Positions 8,916 to 17,700 of a stretch of 64,000 bases of DNA are shown here, piece by piece. Each line of letters starts with the position of its first letter. The stretch's first letter is position 1. The notes under the pieces were generated by a model. It saw nothing but the letters and a program-made list of their open reading frames with translations, did not search any database and was not told the origin of the DNA. Origin of the DNA: an uncultured Alphaproteobacteria bacterium. GTDB taxonomy: Bacteria; Pseudomonadota; Alphaproteobacteria; Rhodobacterales; Rhodobacteraceae. The DNA lies in contig CAJXHI010000008.1 of the NCBI GenBank assembly GCA_913051655.1, positions 1 through 64,000 of the forward strand, given 5' to 3'. Made by a program: the position numbers and the translations under genes.

Positions 8916-11708
8916 TCAGTAATGTGCCGAAAGGCCGGAAAATGGTTTTTGGACCGGTGGCGCAAATTTGGTCAAATTGATACCCTCCACAGCAGTTCTG
9001 TACTCACTGAGAGACGGTGTTCTTCCTAGAATAGCAGAAAGAACGACAACCGGCGTGGACGCGAGCAGCGACTCTCCCTTCTTATCTGGAGCGTCAGCTA
9101 CAACTCGCCCTTGAAATAGTCTAGTAGAAGTTGCTAAAACCGTGTCGCCCTTTGCTGCTTTTTCCTGATTGCCCATGCATAGATTACAGCCTGGCCGCTC
9201 TAGGTAGAGAATATTTTTATACTCAGTGCGGGCAGTCACTTTCGGTGATGAATCGTTGAATTCAAAGCCCGCGTATTTTTGTAGTACTTCCCAATCGCCT
9301 TCTACCTTTAATTCATCAATGATGTTGTAAGTTGGGGCAGCGACAATAAGAGGTGCGTGAAACTCAACTTTGCCGATTTTATTTTCAAGATTACGCAACA
9401 TCTGTGCAACAATTTTTACATCACCTTTGTGCACCATGCAGGAGCCCACGAAGCCTAGATCAACTTTCTTTTCACCTTTGTAAAAAGAGATCGGACGGAT
9501 GGTATCGTGGGTGTAGCGCTTAGAGACATCGGCGTTATACACATCAGGATCCGCGATCATCGGTTCATCGATTGCATCCAGATCGACGACAACTTCTGCA
9601 AAATATTTCGCGTTTTTATCAGGCGAGAGCGCTGGTTTTTCACCCGAACTGATTTCTATAATACGGTTGTCCGCAATGTCGATCAGGCGCTGCAGCATTG
9701 CCACATCATTATCCATGCCCTTCTCAATCATAATCTGAATGCGGGTTTTTGAAATTTCCAAGGATTGGATCAGTGTTTCATCTTCAGAAATGCAGATTGA
9801 TGCTTTTGCTTTCATCTCTGCCGTCCAATCGGTAAATGTGAAAGCCTGGTCGGCAAGAAGCGTTCCGATATGTACTTCAATGATCCGCCCTTGGAACACA
9901 TTGTCACCAAATTGCTGAAGCATTTGCGCCTGGCTAGCATGCACCACATCACGGAAATCCATGTGATCGGCCATTCTACCCTTAAAACTCACTTTGACGG
10001 ACTCAGGGATCGGCATGGTCGCCTCCCCAGTCGCTAGTGCAAGCGCTACTGTGCCGGAGTCCGCACCGAAGGCCACGCCTTTGGACATACGCGTGTGGCT
10101 ATCACCCCCGATGATGATGGCCCAGTCATCCACTGTAATGTCATTTAGAACTTTATGAATTACATCAGTCATCGAATGATAAATGCCTTTGGGGTCACGG
10201 GCAGTGATCAGGCCGAACTCGCGCATAAACTGCATCAGGCGTGGTGTGTTGGCCTGCGCTTTAATATCCCAAACCGAAGCTGTGTGGCAGCCCGATTGAT
10301 AGGCTCCGTCTACCGAAGGAGATATTACGGTTGCCGCCATCGCTTCCAATTCTTGGGATGTCATCAATCCTGTAGTGTCTTGCGAGCCAACGATATTGAC
10401 TTTGACCCGCACGTCAGATCCGGCATGCAAAACCTTCCCTGGCGTGCTACCACGAACGTTGGCGTTGAAAATTTTTTCTACTGCCGTAAGGCCTTGCCCT
10501 TCGAAGGAGATTTCCTTAGGAGGCGCGAAGGCCGACTTGAGTGCTATCCCTAATGCTTCTGAAGCAAACGCTTGCAATTTTTTGCCAAATACAATGGCAT
10601 AAGATCCACCGGCTTTCATAAACTCCATCTTTTGTGGCGTGAAGGAAGATGCCATATCTACCAATTCTTCATCCCCGCCTGCGGAATACAGCTTTTTCTT
10701 TTTCGTGTTAATCGTCAATACTGTTCCTGTTTCAACAGAATAGCGCTGCTCTAGAATGGGATTCCCATCATTGTTCAAAATTGGTTTGCCGTCATCACTT
10801 AGCTTTTTAACCCAGTTCTTTAGATCCACTCCAATCCCACCGGTAACGCCAACTGTAGTCAAAAAAATAGGTGATATTCCGTTAGTACCCGCCACCACAG
10901 GCGCGTAGTTAACAAAAGGCACGTAGGGGCTCGCTCGCTCACCGGTCCAAAGTGCGACATTGTTAACTCCTGACATTCGAGATGATCCAACGCCCATAGT
11001 GCCTTTTTCAGCAATTAACATTACCCGCTTGCCAGGGTGATTAAGTTTCAATAACTCAATCTCTCTTTGTGCTGCCTCTGAAATAAAGCATTTCCCATGT
11101 AACTCTCTGTCTGCGCGAGAATGCGCCTGATTGCCTGGGGAAAGTAAGTCTGTGGAAATATCGCCTTCAGCAGCAATGTAGGTCACCACTTTAATTTCTT
11201 CATCTATGTCCGGTAGTTTGGTAAAAAACTCTGCCTTGGCGTAGCTTTGAAGTAAGTCTTCGGCGATAGGGTTGCCAGCCTTATAAGCTAAGTCGATGCG
11301 ATCCATGTCAGCATCATAAAGAAACACTTGGGTCTTTAGCACCTCCGCTGCGTTTTTTGCAACACTTGCATTGTCGCCCAATGCCATATCTAAAAGGGCT
11401 CTTACTGAGGGCCCACCTTTCATATGTGACAACAATTCAAACGCATAGTTAGAGGTAATTTCAGGTACATACACCTCCCCCAGTATAATTTCTTTGAGAA
11501 ATGCAGTTTTCACAGCAGCCGAAGCAGTGGTGCCTGGTAAAGTGTTGTAGATTAGGAAGTTCAAGGAAGCCGCCCGGTTTTTATGATCCGCAATTTTAAT
11601 TTGCGCAATTAACTCTGCTGTCAACGGGCCATCATCAATTGGTTTTGGACTTAATCCGAGTTCTTTGCGTTTTTCAATTTCTTCCAGGTAAGCTGAATAC
11701 AGGCTCAT
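8916..11708 (-). CDS. acnB: Aconitate hydratase B / 2-methylisocitrate dehydratase
   Basis: A 930-aa protein of full AcnB length for this group. The N-terminal HEAT-like domain (LSPKPIDDGPLTAEL, AYDLLSHM-type helices) precedes the swivel domain and the aconitase core, in the AcnB domain order. The [4Fe-4S] ligands are visible as QSGCHTASV and, near residue 842, CNLCMGNQEKA. GGDSHTRMSKGVAFGADSGT is the active-site segment. It interconverts citrate and isocitrate in the TCA cycle and may also dehydrate 2-methylcitrate intermediates in propionate use. It is monocistronic, with no neighbour in the same direction within 300 bp. Confidence 0.96.
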   Translation of the reverse strand: MSLYSAYLEEIEKRKELGLSPKPIDDGPLTAELIAQIKIADHKNRAASLNFLIYNTLPGTTASAAVKTAFLKEIILGEVYVPEITSNYAFELLSHMKGGPSVRALLDMALGDNASVAKNAAEVLKTQVFLYDADMDRIDLAYKAGNPIAEDLLQSYAKAEFFTKLPDIDEEIKVVTYIAAEGDISTDLLSPGNQAHSRADRELHGKCFISEAAQREIELLKLNHPGKRVMLIAEKGTMGVGSSRMSGVNNVALWTGERASPYVPFVNYAPVVAGTNGISPIFLTTVGVTGGIGVDLKNWVKKLSDDGKPILNNDGNPILEQRYSVETGTVLTINTKKKKLYSAGGDEELVDMASSFTPQKMEFMKAGGSYAIVFGKKLQAFASEALGIALKSAFAPPKEISFEGQGLTAVEKIFNANVRGSTPGKVLHAGSDVRVKVNIVGSQDTTGLMTSQELEAMAATVISPSVDGAYQSGCHTASVWDIKAQANTPRLMQFMREFGLITARDPKGIYHSMTDVIHKVLNDITVDDWAIIIGGDSHTRMSKGVAFGADSGTVALALATGEATMPIPESVKVSFKGRMADHMDFRDVVHASQAQMLQQFGDNVFQGRIIEVHIGTLLADQAFTFTDWTAEMKAKASICISEDETLIQSLEISKTRIQIMIEKGMDNDVAMLQRLIDIADNRIIEISSGEKPALSPDKNAKYFAEVVVDLDAIDEPMIADPDVYNADVSKRYTHDTIRPISFYKGEKKVDLGFVGSCMVHKGDVKIVAQMLRNLENKIGKVEFHAPLIVAAPTYNIIDELKVEGDWEVLQKYAGFEFNDSSPKVTARTEYKNILYLERPGCNLCMGNQEKAAKGDTVLATSTRLFQGRVVADAPDKKGESLLASTPVVVLSAILGRTPSLSEYRTAVEGINLTKFAPPVQKPFSGLSAHY

Positions 11709-12054
11709 CGTGGTCCCAATAATATCACTTGTTTAAGGTGCCTTATGGGCACAATAATGCCCAAATAGCTCATATGCGATAGTATAAACGCCAATACTGA
11801 AACACAAGCCCTAGACTTTAGGTTGTAATATCTGCAAGAATAAAACCTCCCATCGGGCTGAGAAGATCACCTACGCCCGCGCCGCAAACCTGTGGTATCG
11901 AAAACCTTTACAGTAAGAGATGTCCAGTATTCCCAAATCGATCCTCCGGAATTTTCTACAATAGTTCTCCACGCAACATTCGAGAAAAAGAATTATTGGA
12001 AGAGCTCCATCGTGAAACAAATCTGAAAACCGCAATAGAATTATCAAGGGATCA
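11709..12054. other. Intergenic region between acnB and the HemS-like gene
   Basis: No gene is supported. The acnB promoter should lie at the left end (minus strand). The short inverted sequence GCCTTATGGGCACAATAATGCCC lies just upstream of the acnB start. Nothing else is recognisable. Confidence 0.3.
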
Positions 12055-13008
12055 TCAACGGTTCACTACAGGGGGAAGTGCGTTAAGTAAATCGCGCCAA
12101 TGGTCCTTTGGGTAAAAAGGATCGGCAGCAAAGATCGCAAGCGCCTTTCCATCTCTGCTATATAACTCCAGTTGCCAATGTTGACCAAACGCAGTGACCC
12201 AAAGCTGGTAAATCTTTTTAGTGTCAATTGAAAAGCTGCGGCTGCCGCCTTGCATGAACATGAGGCCATTTGAGGTATGGTCCATAACTAAGGGTCCACG
12301 ATCCAATTGGAGTATACCTTTTGCGACAACACCACGGATAAAGCTTATTTTTCGATCACAAAGAAACGTCAAAAAGCTACAAAGTGGGTAGCTAGCGACC
12401 TGCCACGCGCGACCTTTGCCTACATGCGGCAAACATTGCAACCGTGTACGTCCTTCGTCGAGAACCATATCATTTAAATGACTTCCCGGATCGCTATCGT
12501 CCCAACTTTCTATGGCCCTTCGCACGGTGGAAAGATGTAATATATCCGATATTGTAGGTTCTTGTGTGATCTCAGTGTGTGGAATTGTTTCAATCATCGA
12601 TAAGATTGCGTGATCACGCAATGTATCCACTTGAACTCTATGCTGAATTAACTCTGCGTCATCCGTCGAAAAAGCAGAACTGAATAGGCCATTCCCAGAC
12701 AAAATACGTGACAAATTTGGGCCAGATTCGGCATTCACGCGTATATCTAAGCGATGTTCTGAATGCGTAACATTAAAGGTGCAAGCTGTCGATTGATAAC
12801 GGCCATAACCGCCAATCCCAGCAATGATTACAGCATCGTTACGAGTTGAAATTAAAGCATTTTCCCACTGCACGCCAGCCAGTGCCAGTGCTGCAATATT
12901 ATTACCCAAAGGAACAACTGTCCCTTGACTTTTTATTTCTTTCAACGTGTCAGGCAACTGTTTTTGGGAAAGAAAACAATTTGCGGTGTCTGACGCGCAA
13001 AGGGACAT
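12055..13008 (-). CDS. HemS/ChuS-like haem-handling protein
   Basis: I place the start at ATG 13008 because TAAGGATATTCAA precedes it and the track's upstream start would overlap the previous gene. The product is 317 aa. The N-terminal half has a HemS-type pattern: an LG-containing helix, then NALISTRNDAVIIAGIGGYG. The C-terminal half ends with QLELYSRDGKALAIFAADP and HWRDLLNALPP, like the second HemS repeat. HemS proteins bind or degrade haem in the cytoplasm. The similarity is weak and a haem ligand histidine cannot be identified. It is the last gene of a three-gene operon with a GltB-like protein and a diflavin reductase, so its job may be tied to those redox enzymes rather than to haem uptake; no TonB or ABC haem genes are nearby. 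Confidence 0.5.
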   Translation of the reverse strand: MSLCASDTANCFLSQKQLPDTLKEIKSQGTVVPLGNNIAALALAGVQWENALISTRNDAVIIAGIGGYGRYQSTACTFNVTHSEHRLDIRVNAESGPNLSRILSGNGLFSSAFSTDDAELIQHRVQVDTLRDHAILSMIETIPHTEITQEPTISDILHLSTVRRAIESWDDSDPGSHLNDMVLDEGRTRLQCLPHVGKGRAWQVASYPLCSFLTFLCDRKISFIRGVVAKGILQLDRGPLVMDHTSNGLMFMQGGSRSFSIDTKKIYQLWVTAFGQHWQLELYSRDGKALAIFAADPFYPKDHWRDLLNALPPVVNR

Positions 13009-13018
13009 TTGAATATCC

Positions 13019-14773
13019 TTAGTAAACATCCCGAACGTAACGTTTTTCACGTTTAAGGCGGTTAACGTAGCTTATTGTCGCCTCGGGGGTCATACTTCCC
13101 TGGGTTTCGATGATCCCATGTAATGCGTTGTCAACATCTTTGGCCATTTGCGCGGCATCTCCACAAACATAAAAGTAACCACCTTCTTGTAGAAGATTAA
13201 AAAGATCTTTTCCATTTTCTACCATACGATTTTGAACATAAATTTTTTCAGATTGATCGCGGGAAAATGCAAGGTCCAGCCGGTTTAATACACCGCTGTC
13301 GCTCAGAGCCCTGATTTCATCTTCATAAATAAAATCACTTGCCCTGTATCGGTCTCCGAAAAAAAGCCAGTTTGTTCCAGTCGCACTCCGTTCCCTTCGT
13401 TCTTCCAGAAAGGCGCGGAAGGGCGCAATGCCCGTGCCTGGGCCTACCATAATCATCGGCACAGCGTCGTCTTCTGGTACGCGGAAACTTTTGTTTGGAG
13501 ACATAAAGATACCTGCGCTCCGCCCTTTTGATACGTAATCAGACAGAAAAGTGGAGCACACGCCGCCATGAGAACGGTTCTGATACATCCAGCGTACCGC
13601 AGCCACAGTCAAGTGAACTTCACCTTTATGCGCCTTGGGGCTGGAAGAGATGGAGTATGCGCGGTGTTGCAATGGTTTTAGCCAGCTGAGAACTTCAGAA
13701 ACACTAAGCTTCAAAGACGGATTTAGATTCATCAAATCCAATGCATCTTTGCCCCAAAGGAAATGTGCAAGTGCGTCTTTGTCTCCGCTCTTCACTACAA
13801 AGCTCAGTTCATCATGTTTCATGAGCGGCTCTAGTGCACGTATCATATCACGGGAGGGTGTCATGATTTCGTACTTACTTTGTAGCAAATCGCCCAAAGA
13901 TCTGTCTTCGTGATCTATAGCGTCGTCTGCCTTTGCACCCAAACGGTCGAGCCAGCCATTGACCAGATCCGGAGAATTAAAGGGCATCACGCCAAGAGCG
14001 TCACCAGCCTCATATTTCATTCCACTATCGCCTAAGTCAAAGGCGATGTGACGGATTTCCTTACCCGAACCTGGACCAGAAAGGATACGGTTTTCGAGCA
14101 TAGTTGAATTGAATGGATTTTTACGTCCCCAAACTGGTTTCGTTTTGTCTGCTACGACAGTCGGTGCTGCGTCAGGAATATCCACGACATCAGGCAATAC
14201 ATCGGCGATCCATTTTTCAGCTAGATCTTCATAATCTATATCGCAATCAACTCGATCGGTTAAACGTTTTGCGCCGAGTTGTTCAAGCCGAGTGTCAATA
14301 AGCCTTCCTGCTTGGCAGAAAAATTCATAGCTGGTATCACCCAAAGCCAGAACACCATAGTTTAAGTTTTCGAGCCTGGGTGCCGTCGAGGCTGACAAAG
14401 CTTCCCAAAAAAGATGAGCATTGTCCGGCATTTCGCCTTCTCCATAAGTGGATACTACTACCAGCAAATTTTGCATGGACACTAATGTGTCCATATCTAT
14501 ATCGTCCAGCTCTGCTAAACGGGGCGCAAAGCCTTTGCTACGTGCCTTTTCGCCTACATCGGTTGCAATAATCTCTGCGGTTCCAGTCTGTGTGCCGTAA
14601 AGGATATCAATGGACTTGGCCGATATAGGTTCAACGTCTATCGCAACGGGGGCTGCGCCTGCGATGGCGATGCGCGAATGGAGGCCTGCGAGAAACCCGC
14701 CCAGCCAGTTTTTCTGTTCATTGGTAAAGGGTGCATCGTTCGGGATATACGGTACTTTGGTTGTGGTCTCCAT
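13019..14773 (-). CDS. CysJ-like NADPH diflavin reductase
   Basis: A 584-aa protein with an N-terminal flavodoxin domain (ILYGTQTGTAEIIA from about residue 57; STYGEGEMPDNA; LALGDTSYEFFC) and a C-terminal cytochrome-P450-reductase-type FAD/NADPH module (HRAYSISSSP, VGPGTGIAPFRAF, YVCGDAAQMAKDV, ending KRYVRDVY). It passes electrons from NADPH via FAD and FMN to a partner. The family includes the sulfite reductase alpha subunit. No CysI/sir gene is present; instead it starts 5 bp after a GltB-like gene, with its ribosome binding site (GGAGTGACTTAG) overlapping that gene's end. This suggests it reduces the glutamate synthase or its neighbour. The flavoprotein call is firm; the partner is inferred. 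Confidence 0.85.
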   Translation of the reverse strand: METTTKVPYIPNDAPFTNEQKNWLGGFLAGLHSRIAIAGAAPVAIDVEPISAKSIDILYGTQTGTAEIIATDVGEKARSKGFAPRLAELDDIDMDTLVSMQNLLVVVSTYGEGEMPDNAHLFWEALSASTAPRLENLNYGVLALGDTSYEFFCQAGRLIDTRLEQLGAKRLTDRVDCDIDYEDLAEKWIADVLPDVVDIPDAAPTVVADKTKPVWGRKNPFNSTMLENRILSGPGSGKEIRHIAFDLGDSGMKYEAGDALGVMPFNSPDLVNGWLDRLGAKADDAIDHEDRSLGDLLQSKYEIMTPSRDMIRALEPLMKHDELSFVVKSGDKDALAHFLWGKDALDLMNLNPSLKLSVSEVLSWLKPLQHRAYSISSSPKAHKGEVHLTVAAVRWMYQNRSHGGVCSTFLSDYVSKGRSAGIFMSPNKSFRVPEDDAVPMIMVGPGTGIAPFRAFLEERRERSATGTNWLFFGDRYRASDFIYEDEIRALSDSGVLNRLDLAFSRDQSEKIYVQNRMVENGKDLFNLLQEGGYFYVCGDAAQMAKDVDNALHGIIETQGSMTPEATISYVNRLKREKRYVRDVY

Positions 14774-14778
14774 CTAAG

Positions 14779-17700
14779 TCACTCCGCAGCAGTTCGGGCT
14801 ATCAAATCAGGCAGCGCGTTTTGGCAAAATAGAGCGTCAAAGCTTGGGATTTGTCCTAGAGCAGCGCGGTTCTTGCGATCTTGGTGCAATATCCAACCGT
14901 AGGTGCCGGGGCTGTCCATGCTTAGTACATTGCGCAGAGAAAGAGCACGTTTGAAATCATTCAAGCGCTTGTTTGAAACCAGCACTGCAAGCCCATCTTC
15001 ATCATAGGCATCCAAAGCTTTCCTTGCATGTTTGGCGAGCGCAGACATGAGAGCGAAATCTTCCGCCAGGATGAGCATTCGAGCGGCTTTGTCCTTTTCC
15101 TTACGGTCAGAGATGTCAACACGCTTTGAAGCAAGTTTTTGAGCTTGTTCCAACACGGTATAGCTGTTCAAAAGACGATACATTTCCTCTGTATCGGCCT
15201 CACCATAAGCTGGTGTTAACCCTCCGTGAATCGGTTGTTCCCGTTTCCAAGCTGACTTCAAGATCATGATTTGATGAGCTGCAAGTGCGTTGGACAATTC
15301 GTCTAGTAAGTCCTTTCGCGTTCGAGTCTCTAGGATCACATCTGCGTCCTGGTATTGCAACAGAGCTTTGGGCATGATCCATACCATACGGGTTCGGGTT
15401 TCTTGCCAATTTTCCATAAGGGACTGGCCTAGTTTAGAACCTGTAGCAGCGATGTGCCAATTGAGCATTTGCATGATGGCGTCTTCGTGAATTTCCGCGT
15501 GATGAGAACCATCCATTAAGTTTCCCATACAAACGGAGTCTGCGCTGATCATATCTGGTAAATGCCCTTCCGGATCATATTGATAGGCGAAGCCTCCGGA
15601 CATGCCGTTGCCGTAACCCTTGGCAAATTTGCCTAAGTTTAAGATTGCGCCATTTGTCATGTATTCGCCACAAAAATCACCTACACCCTCTACAACAACT
15701 GTGGCACCGGAGTTTCGCACGGCAAATCGATCGCCTGCTTGACCTTCAATGAATGTTTGGCCACCCGTTGCTCCAAAAAGGGCGAAGTTTCCGATAAGAA
15801 CATTTTCTTCAGGCCGTCCGCCACCGGGAGAACGTATAATGATTTGACCACCTGAAGCCCCTTTGCCAACACCATCATTGCAAGTACCAGTATGATCCAT
15901 GACCATCCCGTCATTGCAAAAGGCTCCAAAGCTTTGGCCCGCAGAACCACTGGTGACAACGCGTACCGTTTGCCGATCCAGATACCGCCTCCCACGACTG
16001 TCCTCCAAAGCCCATATCGGACAGTCATCTAATTCGTAGTTAAGGATACGTTCAAGATCTATACCAAGCTGTCCGCCGATCGTCTTGTCTCGGTTGTTGA
16101 GCGGGCGATTCGGACGAAGTTCAATTGTTTTTTCGTCACCTGTTACAAGCCTTGTTCGCACTTGATCGATAAGCGCGTCGTCGACCTCGAAATTGCGCTC
16201 CAAATAAATCGGGTCTTCGATTTTGATTTCTTGCGCCCGCTGCAGCATTGGCCGCAAATTCAGTTGCCCTACCGAGGAAGGGTGGTCGAGCAAATGCAAA
16301 AGATCTGCCCGACCACGCGCTTCGTCTAAAGATTTTAGACCGAGGTTCGCCAAAATTTCCCTTACCTCATGAGCGATATTCAAAAGGTACTGTGCCAAAG
16401 CGCGCGCATCACCATCAAATGCTTCAGGGTTTGTAGTCAAACCTGCGGGACATTTCACATTACAGTTTTTCGCCATAACGCATTTTAACATCATTAAGGC
16501 GGTTGTTCCGAATTCGAAACTATCGCCGCCGAGAAGGGAGGCTTTGACGACATCAGAGCCTGTTTGCATTGCACCGGAACAACGCAACTTGACTTTTTGC
16601 CGAATACCGTTTGCACAAAGAGCTTGATGGACTTCCGCAATTCCAATTTCTGCTGCGCGGCCTGTGTATTTAAGTGATGTCACGGCAGCTGCTCCTGTAC
16701 CGCCGGTATTACCTGCCACATTAATTAAATCGGCACCTGCCTTAGCCACGCCAACGGCAATTGTTCCAATGCCTTCGGACGAGACAAGCTTTACGATGAC
16801 CCGTACCCTAGCTGCCTTTGCATCATGGATTAACTGGCCTAGATCCTCGATTGAATAAGTATCATGATGAGGTGGAGGGCTGATCAATTCCACACCGGGT
16901 GTGCCGCCCCGCGCGGCAGCGATTTCAACGGTCACTTTTGGTGCTGGCAGCTGCCCTCCTTCGCCCGGTTTGGCCCCTTGACCAATTTTGATCTCTATCT
17001 CTTCTAAATTGGGGTCAGCTAGGTAACCAGCCCAGACCCCAAAACGGCCCGACGCAAACTGCTTGATACGGCTTGAACGAATAGTCCCATATCGGCTTAG
17101 GTGCTCACCTCCTTCACCAGAATTTGACATGCCACCAACCATATTCGTACCATGTGCGACGGCCTCATGCGCTGACGCCACGAGTGCACCATGAGACATG
17201 GCGCCTGATGCCAGTCGTTTGGTAATTTCAGAGGCGGGTTGTACATCTTGAAGTTTGATGCGCTCGGGTGCAGGCCGAATGCGGGAAAGGTAATCCTGTG
17301 CTGGGCCCTTTGTAGCGATCCTCACGGAACCTTTGGTGATGTAGTGGCCCTCAATATCGGCGCCAAACCGTTCTACAAAAGTCTCGGCCAATATATCAAG
17401 ACGACCAATATCCTGCGAGTTTGGCCCTGTCAGACGCAAAAAGAAATTACCCTCACCTACCGCATCAACTTGCAGGCCCCGGATCACGAAATCCATATTC
17501 CCAGCTCTGTTAAATAGCATTAATTCACGTTTCATTTCCTCGACCGTATTGAGGAAAGTGATGTCAGCCGGGAAGGCCAACACATCACGCAAAGCAGCAG
17601 GACGGCGATGTCTTTCTTTGGCTATCATACGGCTGAAATCGCGATAGCCTGGCGTTATCACAAAGCTATCGATCTGATCTGCTGTTAGTTTCTCGAATGA

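Noticed and set aside
15690-16028. 112-aa minus-strand ORF inside the glutamate synthase
   Set aside because: It overlaps conserved GXGXG-domain coding in another frame; it is a shadow.
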